DNA of 64,000 bases from Osedax fenrisi (GCA_964019155.1 OZ025240.1:37604973-37668972); one strand, 5' to 3'. Counted from the stretch's first letter, positions 10,881 through 23,215 are shown. Notes: generated by a model from the letters alone, not told the origin. Made by a program: numbers and translations.

Positions 10881-12900
10881 GAAGTTCAGATATCATGAAC
10901 AAGGACGTACTTCTTTAGTTTATATTTAAGGTGGTTGTTGATGTATTTAATAGGATGTTTTGAGGGATGGAGGGAGTTGATTCCAGAGGAAGCTGGCGCA
11001 AACAGAGTAGCAACGCTTCCCATCTTTCATCCGGTGAAAGGATGGTTCAGTCAGGACGTATATATATACGTCTAACTATAGTTAGAGGATTGTAGATATA
11101 CGCTATAGCGTAGTGCAGTACAGAGATAAATTAGTCGATAGGTAATCAGATTGTTTAGTCAGTAGAGAGGAATATAGAATGAATATTAATTTAAGTTGAT
11201 CCATTTTTTTGCGGATGGCCAGTTCAGTTGTGTTCGTAACTCAGTTTGTTTTAGTCAGTATATTAGTCTAAGTGATCTATTATTTAAGCGGCCTGTTAAA
11301 TATATAGGTATGCAGTAGTGTAGTCGATACATAATTAAAGTATGGGTAATATTTAGTGTTGTGGATGTTGTGATGTATACGTATACTTATAAGGACGTAT
11401 TTTGTTTATATTGAAAAATTGATGGAATGTGGAGGCTTTTAAGGTTGATATGTGTTTATCAAATGTTAATTTGTTACTAATATGGATGCCTAGCTATTTT
11501 GTTGTATACTATAGTAGAAGGAGGAATTAGGGTTTGACCTATAGGTACATGCATGTATGGGAATATTGTGGTGGGAAGGAATTTCGGAGGTGAACAATTC
11601 ATAGGTACTGTCGTATTGGGGTTAAGTAGTAAATATGTATTGGTGAGCCGGTTATTGATAGAAATGAACAGGGTTGAAGGTGAATATTGGATGATTGGTG
11701 AAAATCAGCGTGAATTAAATATCATCTGCATAAATATTGTATTTGACGAATGGAAGGGATTTAATAACGTTGACAATGGGATTAGGTAAATACAGAAGAG
11801 TATAGGGGAGAGGGACGATCATTAAGGTATTCCAAAGATGAATTTGCGTTTGGGTGATAGTAATTTGTTAATTTTAGTTCTATAGGTTCTATAGAAACTA
11901 TAGAACATTCTATACAACATATATGTTAGTGATGTAATTGAAAAACCAGAGTAATACAGTATTTTCAAGTCCAGTAAGTTTTATTCTGTAGATCAGTAAG
12001 TTTAGGTTAATGGTGTCAAATGCTGAATATATCTATAGAAGCAGTATATGTTATACAACTATATATAACTATACAACTATAGTTGTGTTGGGAGGTCGTT
12101 TTCAAAGGAGTGTAATAGGTCGTCGAGTAGTGAGAATATAGTCGTTGCTGTATTGTGTAGATTTCTGAAGGCGCTTTGCTGAAGATCAAGTATATTGTTG
12201 GCAGTGAGGTAAAATATTAATTGTTTGTAGATTACCTTCTAAATTAGTTTAGTTAGAAATTGAATTTGAGATATGGGTCTGTAGTTAGAGACTATTGCAG
12301 TAAGTTTTACTGACAATTGTGTAAAGTTAATATTTTTAAGATTACGAAATGAAGTTATTTTTTAATGAAATTTAGGGATAATTGATATTGATTTTAAAAC
12401 AAATGGCATAATAGTCAGTAATGAGTGTTGAGTTATTAGGAGGAGCAGCATCAATTAATAACGAGTCGATGGTTGTACATATGAGGTCAATAGTATTACC
12501 GTGTGTGTACACCTATTGGTATAGGTATATATGGTGATGGAAAGCAGTTATTCTGATGGAGATTAAATTAATTGCAAAGGTCAAGAATATCGGAGTGGGT
12601 ATCTTTATCGGAGTATAAGTAAAAGTTAAAGTCAACAGTAAGAATTGTAGTATATCTGTTAGTTCGTTAATAAATATATTATAAACGTTATTAAGGGGTC
12701 TGTAAAAAGTAACTATAGTAAAATATGTTGAGTTATTATTAATAACTTATTAACAAGTAGTTTGGCGAGTAATAGTTCACAATTTGTTATGCTTATGTTA
12801 TTGGTAGATGTGATCTTGCATGTAGATTAGGTGAGAAGGGCAAAATCATAACCGCGGAGACCGTCTGAGAGGCGGTTTTAGGTGGTATTAAGTATAGTGT
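10881..12900 (-). pseudogene. Degenerate LINE (endonuclease + reverse transcriptase)
   Basis: Translating the minus strand in pieces recovers LINE landmarks in the correct order. From right to left these are: an apurinic-endonuclease-like block VDFNFYLYSDKDTHSDILDL (about 12637-12577), HGNTIDLICTTIDSLLIDAA (about 12505-12443), the RT block YRPISQIQFLTKLI (near 12285), QSAFR (near 12190), AFDTI-like sequence (near 12030), the catalytic YNIYADDI (about 11741-11718), LGIHISNKLTFDKHISTLKA (about 11493-11433), and a C-terminal CASFLWNQLPPSI block (near 11000-10960). Stops and frame changes interrupt it throughout, and AT-rich insertions near 11040-11100 and 12040-12080 break it further. The EN+RT order and motif wording fit the CR1/L2/Jockey group. 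It is an old dead copy. Confidence 0.85.
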
Positions 12901-13169
12901 ACATTATTGTATAAAGTATACTTTATATGGTCAAGTCATTATATTAAATAGGCATACGTGTGCCCATAGGTAAAGTATATTAGTGATACATTGTTGTAAA
13001 CGTTATCGATCTTACCATGTAGTTCGTTTACGTTAAATTTGAAGATATATTTCTAAATATGGAAAATAATTGTATAACGTGTATGTAATAAAATAGTTGC
13101 AGAGGTATGTGTTTTATCTTCGTTTGATATACATCGTGTATTCACGGCGAAGTTATCTATGTATACATA

Positions 13170-13229
<60 letters not shown>

Positions 13230-13262
13230 CAATATTATTCATACGGTTAAAAGTATAGGATA

Positions 13263-13316
<54 letters not shown>

Positions 13317-13885
13317 ATTTACTATAGTAAAGATAAATACAAATGTAATAAATATGATTCATTTTATTTCTTGATATATATTTTTGCAATTATTGGTAAT
13401 ATTAATTAAACTATATATCAATATAGATTATTTACAATGTATGCTAATCCTTAGAAAATGAAAAATAACTACATTAATTATAATAATTGCTTCATTAACC
13501 CAATTTAATTCTAATAAATCATAAAACCGTAAATATAATATGTATGTAAATATATATCACAATAAACAATGTAAACATCATTATTAGATTCAATAAAAAC
13601 TAATTTCATAATAATATTATATTCTAAATTGGAATTCTTTGAAATATGTATTATATTATAATAAAAAAGTCACATTATTGTATACATGATTTATTGTGAT
13701 AACATGTAGTATTCGTAGAAATTATGTTTAGTACATATAATAATGTTTGTATTTCCGCATCGTCAGCAGTTTTGTAATGTGAATTGCAGATTATGAATAG
13801 TCGGAACCTATATTTTATATAGTAAACCTGTATATAGTTAGTTATAATATAGCTATAATCTTATCTATGATCAATAAAGCTCTAG
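12901..13885. repeat. AT-rich DNA with two long (AT)n tracts
   Basis: (AT)n runs lie at about 13173-13226 and 13268-13314. The rest is AT-rich sequence without recognisable genes. The stretch next to 12900 may still contain unrecognised 5' LINE sequence. Confidence 0.6.
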
Positions 13886-13904
13886 CTTGCACCCTGATCA
13901 ACAT

Positions 13905-14190
<286 letters not shown>

Positions 14191-15099
14191 CATCATATCG
14201 GTCGGAGAACATGTAATCACTACATCGTCTTAGAACAACACGTTACAATAACACGGATGACAATAACAAGTATCACAAGGTTTATCTTTTACACGAATTA
14301 TAGCTGAGAAACATTCGTTTGTCATGGTTTTATTTATACAACGACACAAAAATGAATATTTAAAGAGGTGGTATGATTATATATGATTATAATATCCTAT
14401 AGGAATTTTCTTTAAGATATTAACATATATTTTGTTTGTAATATATATATATGTCTATTACATTTATATATTTAAAATTGATCATTAAAATATTAAAATA
14501 TATAAGTAATGGTAGGTATATTATTATTAAAAGTTATAAAGTTACAAAATAAACAATTTATTTAAAGTTACACATTTACATATATGTTGATACTCCAATG
14601 TATCAAATAATGTTTTTTTGATATTTTTTTAGATAATGATTAATTTATTTGTACAGTAAAAGTTTATATTTTGTATTTTTTAATATTATTTGTTTATTTT
14701 AATATATTTTATTGTCAGAAAATATTTCAACTTTATACATTAAGCTAGACTATATATATATGTTTACACTCAATGAAAAAGATCAAATTATTTATTATGT
14801 TACGGATTATTGAATATGATACAACTTGTATAATACAACTAATTACTAATTAGTAATTAGTACAACTAAATAATTAATTGTATACAATAACCTATAGGGT
14901 AAACAATTTCATAAAAAATACATTCTTACCATAGTAGTATTACATATATGTAGTATTATTAAATTGTCGACATATATATATATATATATATATGATATTA
15001 TATTTAGAGAACAAAATAACAATAATTTATATGTAAAAATTCAAAAAAATAATTACAAAACAATATAAATATATTTAAATTTAAATTATTTTAAAACTG
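14191..15099. other. AT-rich non-coding DNA
   Basis: No gene is recognised. The stretch includes a palindromic ACTAATTACTAATTAGTAAT-type block at about 14838-14861 and an (AT)n run near 14973-14993. Confidence 0.55.
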
Positions 15100-15310
15100 A
15101 AATAGGTTCAAGCACCGTAGAGACCATTATAATAAATCTTAAAATAATATTTAGAAGTGAACTTATATAATTGCGTATAAAATAATGATGGACTCTCATT
15201 AAAACAATGGATGCGGAAACACGAAAGCGGCTCCGAGAAATATGGTTATAAGTAAAACTCCATCTAAGTTCCTGGATGGGATGAAAGGACTTCACCAAAA
15301 CAACAATAAA
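15100..15310 (+). mobile_element. tRNA-derived SINE, copy 3 (5'-truncated)
   Basis: It begins at a B-box-like GGTTCAAGCACC and then matches the family: AATCTTAAAATAATATTTAG, GAAGTGAACTTATATAATTG, ACTCTCATTAAAAC, TATGGTTATAAGT, CATCTAAGTTCCTGG and ATGGGATGAAAGGAC. It ends in a short CAACAATAAAT tail. The spacing is slightly shorter than in copy 1, indicating small deletions. Confidence 0.85.
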
Positions 15311-15497
15311 TGAATATCTGTAATACTATAGTATATATACACTAATCCCACACGTAATACAGAACACATAGGGGATACTATAGTCTTAGTCTAAAATATA
15401 CTCTAATTCAGTCAAGTTACTTACAATAGGTTCTAGAACCTTTAATAATTAATATTGTTAACATTTTGTTTATGTTTTATATAGATCATTTTATATA

Positions 15498-15664
15498 GAT
15501 ATAGGATAGGATAGGATGGTTTATTTATACACCAAATATGGTAAAGAAAGATTACCCTCACTGGTGTTGTGAACGAACAAACAAAACGCAACAATAACAT
15601 TAAATAAGGTAGCAATATAATATATAAAAATAGAGATGGAACCAGATCAACATCAAGGAGAGGG
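15498..15664 (-). mobile_element. LINE 3' UTR with terminal stem-loop and (GGATA)n tail
   Basis: This is the sequence downstream of the LINE ORF (minus strand). An ACACCA (15529-15534) and TGGTGT (15562-15567) inverted pair forms a stem near the 3' terminus. The element ends in a pentamer run seen on the plus strand as ATAGGATAGGATAGGAT (about 15500-15517). A second LINE copy at 47989-48050 has the same stem and also ends in a pentamer run, which supports a conserved 3' end for target-primed reverse transcription. Confidence 0.7.
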
Positions 15665-17158
15665 TTACTTTAAGTTTAAATTTAAATAGTCTTTGAGACT
15701 ATTAGCAAATACGTGAGGTGACTTCAATCTTCGTAGGCGGTAAGGTAACAGATTCCATGTAGTAGGAGCCATGCTTGTAAAGGAGCGAGAACGCATCACG
15801 TTACGAGTAACAGGTAATTCAAGTAGTGTGGCATCAGACGAGCGCAGATGTGGGAGGATGTTGCGACGAGTGAGCAATGCACGTAAGTATGCAGGTCTGC
15901 CTAGGAATAGTGTTTTATGTGTTAAGCAGAGAAGCCTAAATTGTCACCGTTTTCTAAACGATAGCCATTTCATATTGCATTGGTGGGTGTCAGTTATAGC
16001 ATGATACCGTCGCTTAAGCCTATGAACTAATCTTACGGATGAGCGAATAATTCGGTCAACTTTAATAACTTCAGAGTTCTTAATTCCGTAGAATAGAGAA
16101 CAGCAATAGTCTATTCGAGATAATACTAGGGCATTGAGAAGGCGCTTAGTGAAGTTGGGCGAACAATAGTTTCTAATGTGACGAATTTTTCTCAAATAGA
16201 GATTAGCGGATTTAGAGATTGCATTTATATGAGCACCGTACGATAGAGTACTACCAATTAAAACACCAAGATTGCGAACAGATTCAGAAGGTTTAATAAT
16301 TATACCGTCAATTGACAGAGTAGGGAAAGTGACAGGTACCTTCGAGATGTTAAGAAGTTCAATTTTGGAAGTATTGACTAAGAGGTCATTATTTAGTAAC
16401 CAGTAAGTGATCTCAGAGGTACAATCTGACAGCTCAGAGTTAGAGTTCATAGAGTCAATGGGCAGTTTCAGTAGTAGTTGAATGTCATCAGCATATATGT
16501 GGTAATAGATATTAGGGTATTTGCGAATAATATTAGAGATAGGACGTAAGTATATAGAGAAGAGAAGTGGCCCAAGAACTGATCCCTGAGGGACCCCTTT
16601 AAGTATATTGGTGGGAGGTGGTATGAAGTCATTGATTTTAACAGACGAAGTTCGATCAGTGATGAACGACAGCATCCACTTAAGGGGGGAACCTTCAATA
16701 TCAAGTTCGATGATACGGTTAATTAGGATCGAATGGTTGAGCATGTCAAATGCACTAGAAAGGTCAATCAGGAGTAGTTGTACGCAATGAGATGAGTCAA
16801 GCGAGTTATGAATCAGGTCAGTGACATGTGTGAGGGCAGTCTCAGTAGAGAAAGATTTTCTATAAGCACATTGAAAGTAATCAAGCAGATTGTTATTTTC
16901 AAGGTAATTGATGAGCTGACGACTGACCACACGTTCCATGATTTTACTTAATATTGGAAGTTGTGAGATCGGTCGGTAATTGGTCAATACATCTGGATCA
17001 AGATACGATTTTTTTAGGATGGGCTTAATAATGGCATATTTCAAGGAACTGACCATGATTCCATCGTCAAGTGATTGAGATATCAAGTAAAGTATTGCAT
17101 TTTCAGTTATAGGGACAATGTTCTTAAAGATATATAAAATTATAACATTAATATACAA
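15665..17158 (-). pseudogene. LINE reverse transcriptase, 5'-truncated, one internal stop
   Basis: This minus-strand frame of about 498 codons encodes a non-LTR RT. It would copy the element's RNA at a nicked target site. Reading from 17158, the blocks are: NYRPISQLPILSKIMERVVS (finger region), AYRKSFSTETAL, LLIDLSSAFDMLNHSIL (motif with the first catalytic Asp), GVPQGSVLGPLLFSIYL, the catalytic YADDIQLLL (codons near 16484-16510), LGVLIGSTLSYGAHI, and the C-terminal RSFTSMAPTTWNLLPYRLRR. A single TGA at 15944-15946 interrupts the frame before the last 92 codons or so, and the frame continues unchanged after it. No endonuclease domain is present: recognisable LINE sequence starts only at about 17115, so the element is 5'-truncated. 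The first residues are host-derived AT-rich sequence. It resembles the CR1/L2/Jockey group. It is probably dead, but young compared with the 10.9-12.9 kb copy. Confidence 0.92.
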
Positions 17159-17240
17159 AATATGTTTAGTTAATACATTATTTATAAAAATATAAAATTA
17201 GATTTTCTAATTTTTACCCTAATTCGGACCATTTTTAATG

Positions 17241-17283
<43 letters not shown>

Positions 17284-17328
17284 ATAATATGTAACACGAA
17301 TATGTGACACATATATATATATATAATA

Positions 17329-17416
<88 letters not shown>

Positions 17417-17596
17417 CACTTATATATATATAAGGACACTTAACATAATAATAATATTATGGTTGGTATCTCGATAAGCTCAATAGAACTTCTATACCAT
17501 TCATGGGTTTTTGATCTCGGTCATTAACTGAATCTGATATTATTTTTAATTACATTTTTTAAATATAATATATTAATAAATTGTTTAATAAATATA
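17159..17596. repeat. AT-rich DNA with long (AT)n/(GT)n
   Basis: (AT)n tracts lie at about 17247-17280 and 17335-17400, the latter followed by (GT)n to 17416. TAATTCGGACCA near 17221 is the inverse of TGGTCCGAATTC at 17654, a possible inverted pair around this AT core. No gene is seen. Confidence 0.55.
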
Positions 17597-17695
17597 AAAA
17601 AAAATTATATCTTGTGTTTTTAATTCAATTATTGTAAATCGTAATATTGGAGGTGGTCCGAATTCGAGAAATATCCCCTATTATATGTAATATCC

Positions 17696-17710
<15 letters not shown>
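17597..17710 (+). repeat. Dispersed repeat, copy 1 (pair with 20454-20565)
   Basis: It shares a run of about 110 bp with the later copy: AAAATTATATCTTGT, TTTTTAATTCAATTATT, then a GGAGGTGGTCCGAATT block (the partner has AGAGATGGCCCGGATT), then AATATCCCCTATTATATG and a TTTATATATA end. It may be the terminal part of a transposable element, but no coding part accompanies it. Confidence 0.65.
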
Positions 17711-17734
<24 letters not shown>

Positions 17735-17868
17735 GTATATATATATTATAGTAGACGATGGATAATATTATCAATTCTATATTATAATATATAATATATT
17801 ACATTTACTTCTCACGTAATTCACAAGGTCATATCATCAATAAAACTAATGGTTATAGGTAAATTCTA

Positions 17869-17918
<50 letters not shown>

Positions 17919-18418
17919 ACATTTGTAGCCATATATATATAAAACATAGAGTGTATCAATTCAATTGATAAATGTAAATTTCAAAAAATAAAGTAACGAT
18001 TAATACACATTAAAAATATATTTATGATCGAATAGAATATGTACTTTAAATATATATATATATATATATACGTATTAGGTGTATTTATATATATATATAT
18101 ATATATACACTAATATAAAATATAAATACACTTAACCTCGCTTCAGATTAATAGATTAGACAGAATATACGTCTGATACTATCGATAATACTGTACTATT
18201 ATGTTAATATTTTCTGTGAAATGTGTACTTAACATATTTCTTTGAAATATATTTATTATTAAAAATTTTATATTTTTGAAGTGAAATATTGTTTTGTTAA
18301 ATACATCCATTGCAAATAATAATACACTATAGTGGTATTATTATGTTAGGTATACAATATATTATATATTAATTATCTATTCATTTTGTTTATATCGATA
18401 ATATATATTTAAAGAAAC
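17711..18418. repeat. AT-rich DNA with (AT)n tracts
   Basis: (AT)n runs lie at about 17871-17914, 18051-18070 and 18087-18107. An ATAAATACAC/GTGTATTTAT inverted pair flanks the last run. No gene is recognised. Confidence 0.55.
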
Positions 18419-18548
18419 ATTAAAGCGGATTTCACATTACCGATTTGCGTTACATGCATTCATTACTTACTATACCGGGAACATACAGAATAACCACTAT
18501 TAATAAACTAACTCGCTCGAAAATCGGTAATGTGAAACCCGCTTTAAT
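18419..18548. mobile_element. MITE-like element with 27-28 bp terminal inverted repeats
   Basis: The ends are inverted repeats. ATTAAAGCGGATTTCACATT at 18419 continues as ACCGATTT, and the complement of the right end (to 18548) gives ATTAAAGCGGGTTTCACATT continuing the same way. Only one mismatch occurs in about 27 positions. The internal part of about 75 bp is unique and non-coding. TTAA stands at both extremities, so either TTAA or TA could be the duplicated target. This is the classical form of a miniature DNA transposon whose transposase is supplied in trans. Assignment to a superfamily is not possible from the ends alone. Confidence 0.85.
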
Positions 18549-18648
18549 CAAACCCACATGTTTTAGATTTATAAATAAGAATTAAGAGTATATTTATCCA
18601 TTATAACTATATGAATAAATTACAAATTTAAATATGGATGATTGTTTG

Positions 18649-18679
<31 letters not shown>

Positions 18680-18909
18680 CCTATAGGTATAATAAACTAC
18701 TATTTTTAATTTTGTATAGTAATGTAACATATTTCAAGAGGATATATAATATATTTTGTTTGTAAATATGTTCAAGTAAAGTTATACTATAGTTATAATA
18801 TATAACTATTTATTACACTATTATACTATATAACTATTTATACTATATATTATAATTGTATAACAATATACTATTCATAAAAATATACTTTATACCTTGC
18901 AAAGTTTTA

Positions 18910-18948
<39 letters not shown>

Positions 18949-19227
18949 CTATATTTAATAAGAAGTGTTTATCAATATGAAATGGAAGAAAGTCACCTAA
19001 TACCGATCCCCTCATAATACTTATCCCTCGCGTATACGCTGATATATATATCAGTAAAAATAAGAAATATTCGAAATGTATATATGCACAAACTATTAGT
19101 AATGTAATAGTAAATATATTTATGGGAATACATTTCATATACACATTTTTTTATAAATAATTATAGTAAATATATATATATATATAAATATATATATATA
19201 TTGGTTATTATAAATATATATATATAT
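18549..19227. other. AT-rich non-coding DNA
   Basis: (AT)n runs lie at about 18651-18670 and 18916-18944. CCTAATACCGATCCCC at about 18997 recurs almost exactly at about 19814 and, inverted with changes, at about 20306-20319. These may mark a transposon family interrupted by the SINE. No gene is seen. Confidence 0.5.
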
Positions 19228-19508
19228 TGTTATTTTTATTGTTATTTTTATTTGGTGGAGTCCTTTCATCCCATCCAGGAACTTAGATGAAGTTTTCACT
19301 TATAACCATATATAGCTCTAATTTCCCTTCGAAGCCGCTCTCATGTTAAGGCATCCATGGTTTCAACGAGAGCCGATCATTTATTTATACACAATTATAT
19401 AAGATCACTTCTAAATAATATGTTAAGACCCATTTTATAAAATTAATTAATGGTCCGGACGAGGCTCGAACCCGTGTCCTACTGCTTGTGTGTCTGACGC
19501 TTTAGCCA
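19228..19508 (-). mobile_element. tRNA-derived SINE, copy 4 (near complete)
   Basis: On the minus strand the head reads GGCTAAAGCGTCAGACACAC, then AGTAGGACACGGGTTCGAGC ending in CTCG. This is a tRNA-like head with a canonical B box GGTTCGAGCC. The body and the 3' end (ATCTAAGTTCCTGGATGGGA, TGAAAGGACTCCACC) follow, with an (AAATAACAATA)-type tail at 19228-19252. The A-box side is cut short compared with the 59-kb copy. It is flanked by (AT)n on both sides, so a target-site duplication cannot be read. Confidence 0.92.
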
Positions 19509-20453
19509 TATATATATAGGTATACCTATATGAATAAGTATTTTGTTTTTCAAAATATTCAATCCTACAATTGTTATTTGATCAAATATAATATTCAGGT
19601 TTTACTTTTTAAATATTTGAATAATAACTTTATTTAAATCATTATTAATAGTGTATGAATTCAAATAAATCGTATTTCTATGCATAATATTGTAGATTCA
19701 TTTATTGTTCATAAAAATTATAAAAATAATATAATTTGAATAAATATAACCAATGTATCTTAATTATAGTAACCCATGTGATTGCCCTATTACCGAACCT
19801 CTAAATTACCCTAATACCGATCCCATGTGTTATATAATATTTATTAAAAATAGATCAGTGTTTTACTTTGAAATTGTTTAAAATGTGCACATTTTATGAT
19901 ACACACATGTTTGTATCATTTTAACCCAGGTTAATAGTGTATTTTAACATCGTCAATAATACTATATATAGTATATATTATATTATATATATAGTATATA
20001 TTGTATTATATTATATATATAGTATATATTGTATACAATGATTTTTTAGTATATGTATTTATATTCATAGTCAGTTAATTTGAAATTTAATATAACAATA
20101 TAAATGTCAATTATAAATTTAATATGAATATTAAAACTTAAATTCAATGATATATAACTTGCGTGCGAAATTCACTAACTTTTGTAACTCATTAAATCTA
20201 TTTATATATAATCTTTATTTAGTGAATACTATAAAACCATATATGGTCTATAATAACTATAGTTATATATACCACGAGTATATTAGGGAGTCGTTAATTA
20301 TAGAAGGGTCCGTATTAGGCACATGTAGCCGATGTACAATTAACTAGATGCATATGCATATAATTAAAATCCCTGTTTATTCTTGTCAATACAGATATAT
20401 ACAACATTTAAAATAGAAAATTATTAATTGCCATAATATTACCCTAATTACAA
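19509..20453. other. AT-rich non-coding DNA
   Basis: It contains the second CCTAATACCGATCCC motif (about 19814) and the inverted GGGTCCGTATTAGGC (about 20306). There is also a triple repetition of a TATATAGTATATATTGTATTA-type unit at about 19963-20035. No gene is recognised. Confidence 0.5.
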
Positions 20454-20565
20454 CAAAAATTATATCTTGTATTTTTAATTCAATTATTATAAAGCATACT
20501 ATTAGAGATGGCCCGGATTATGGTAATACCCCCTATTATATGCAATATACGTTTATATATACAAT
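20454..20565 (+). repeat. Dispersed repeat, copy 2 (pair with 17597-17710)
   Basis: It matches the first copy through AAAAATTATATCTTGTATTT, TTAATTCAATTATTATAAA, GAGATGGCCCGGATTATGG and AATACCCCCTATTATATGCA to the AT-rich end. Differences are scattered substitutions, so the two copies are not a recent duplication. Confidence 0.65.
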
Positions 20566-20590
20566 GTATATTATACATATATATATTTAC

Positions 20591-20641
<51 letters not shown>

Positions 20642-21016
20642 AATAAGTTATTACAAATAGTCATGTAAGGGTGAGTAATTGAAGACTTTCCCCTATAGTA
20701 TATTTTTTTATAATAATTATCAGAAGACATACAAATTAGATATATTATATAAAATATATAAAATAAATAACTAATAAAGTAATATAATAAATTAAAATAA
20801 TAAAAAGATATATTACAAAATCATGATATTGACGACTAATAGTGTATTAACACTACCATATCACTAAAATAAACCCCTTCGTATGTACCGGAATACAATG
20901 GTAATACAAAACATTGTATTGATGTAACAACATTTTCCGATTTGATTACATGATTTTTTTAATTATGAACTATTAAACTTTAAAAAAATTAGAATTTATA
21001 AATATATATTTAGTAT

Positions 21017-21060
<44 letters not shown>

Positions 21061-21794
21061 CCTACAATCAAACACCTATCTACAATAAACGGGGTTTGCT
21101 ACTATATACATTGTAGACAGTTTAGAATTTCGATCTGAAAATATGAATACCACAATCAAGTCGTATAAAACTATATATACGCATATATGCATATGTCATA
21201 GGATCATCAAATGGGATCATTTACGTAATATATTAATACAATACCTAAGAGGCGAACGATAACCTTATATCATATATAAGTTATATATCTATGCATATAT
21301 GCATATCATATATGATACGCAATATATCGCATGCATAGATCTGCCTTTTTAATAACATAAATATGTTAACCTAACACGAAGTAAGAACATATTTTATAAA
21401 TAAATGTCATATATACATACACTATCGATATGTACACGTATTGACATAGATCGCATACATCTTGATATACAATTCACAATAAATAATATCGTAAGTAATT
21501 ATAGGTATCGCCCCCTATATAATTAATAATATACTATAGTATATAAATAACAATAGGTGGCGATACTAGTAAATTTATTTTTAATTTTAATATAAAATAA
21601 ATATCTAGAAATATTTTACGATAGTATATAAAATGATCTATATTTAAATATGCATATACATATGAATATAATTTCATAGGTTACATATTTATTGTGATTT
21701 CATTTATTAAACAAATGTTAATTTTGCATCTTAATTATTATTATTATTATTATCATAATTAATTTTAATGTATTATACATAATGTATATATATA

Positions 21795-21834
<40 letters not shown>

Positions 21835-22132
21835 TGCATGTATACTCATATATGTGTACACATTTTGTATACAAAATACATACCACTATAGTGGTGATAA
21901 TCTATCAATGTAATACAGTGTATAATAATAGAAATACCTATACATATCTTCAGAGTACAATTATAGAGTTATTATTAGATACAATTATATATACATTATA
22001 TTTTAAAAATAAATATTATTTCATGCAGATGGATACAACTAAATAATATGTTCTTATAAGCATAGTAAACGTATTATTTAGTTTAATATTATTATTAAAA
22101 TTATTTATTGTCCTTGATAAATTAAATAACTG

Positions 22133-22167
<35 letters not shown>

Positions 22168-22204
22168 AATAATATTTATTAATATATATATATATATTAC
22201 ATAT
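20566..22204. repeat. AT-rich DNA with (AT)n and (AAT)n tracts
   Basis: (AT)n runs lie at about 20598-20638, 21018-21058 and 21798-21830. An (ATA)n run lies at about 22132-22176. No convincing gene is present. Confidence 0.55.
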
Positions 22205-22640
22205 TGATTAATAAATGTATACTCATGACAGTTATATTTATAGAAGTTATTAACATGAATATGATGTTTATCACAAGATGATTATCGGTAGATATCGGTA
22301 ATAATATCACTAGAACTCATCAGAAGTACATGTAGTTAGTGGATATTATTACTGTATATGGTATCGATATCAATAATAATTGAATAATGAACGATATAAA
22401 TACACGTATAGCAAAGGAATTTCTCTATCAAGACTGATATTGCCATCGATGAGTAAACGAGATAAGGTTACCTAGCAACAGTAATGTAATCGGTAAGATA
22501 GAACTGTCTATAGAATATCGACTGATCTCTCTCGAGCATCGATATCAATAAAAATTGTATTTACATCGATGGTCTCGAGATGATATTACTTGAAATACAG
22601 TATTAATTAATGTCAGTATTAATGTATGAATGTATTTGTA
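22205..22640. other. Unique sequence with an RFX/X-box-like site
   Basis: Composition is more mixed here, with repeated TATCGGTA and TATCGATATCAATA words. GTTACCTAGCAAC at 22467-22479 fits an RFX-type X box (GTNRCC..AGCAAC). No coding frame is seen. A regulatory role is conjectural. Confidence 0.3.
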
Positions 22641-22747
22641 TTTGCGTACGAATATAAAAGTTGACTATAGTGTTTATGACTATACTCTTAATGTGTATCT
22701 GTGTATAATAATTTACAATAATGTTATAATATGATATTAGCATAATT

Positions 22748-22782
<35 letters not shown>

Positions 22783-22864
22783 AAACTTAAAAAATAATAA
22801 TATGGTATAATATTAACATATATAAATATTTATATTAAAACATATATATTTATATATATTTATT

Positions 22865-23123
22865 GAATCACATATAATAATAGCGGATACAAATGGACCC
22901 CTCAATAAGTCGTAGACTTTTACATGTTATAAATAACTGCGAGGGGCCCATGGGCCATCCGGATAATACAAAACAAATTGTAATATATATTTTTTCTTGT
23001 ATTTTGATTTAATGTTTATTAAGTTCTTGTTAAACACAAGAAAATACACAAGTATTACATGGAGTTGAAACCTGGTCATCTCGCTTACTATCTTTTTACT
23101 TTACCACTAAGCTATATACCACA

Positions 23124-23124
<1 letters not shown>
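22865..23124 (-). mobile_element. Second tRNA-derived repeat (SINE or degenerate tRNA head)
   Basis: On the minus strand, 23124-23059 reads like a tRNA: TATAGCTTAGTGGTAAAG (A box and D arm) and CCAGGTTTCAACTCC (B box and T arm), 50-60 bp apart as in real tRNAs. The continuing body contains a GGGGCCC/TGGACCCC inverted pair (plus strand 22896-22949) and ends in AT-rich sequence. It differs from the five-copy SINE family in head and body. It is most likely another SINE family. An isolated decayed tRNA gene is the alternative. Confidence 0.6.
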
Positions 23125-23197
<73 letters not shown>

Positions 23198-23215
23198 TAT
23201 GTATATATATATTAG
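23125..23215. repeat. (AT)n microsatellite at the left edge of the large satellite
   Basis: About 85 bp of nearly pure AT dinucleotides lead directly into the first satellite units. Confidence 0.95.

Noticed and set aside
11553..11789. 78-codon plus-strand frame
   Set aside because: It is antisense to the decayed LINE RT, whose YADD motif lies on the other strand.
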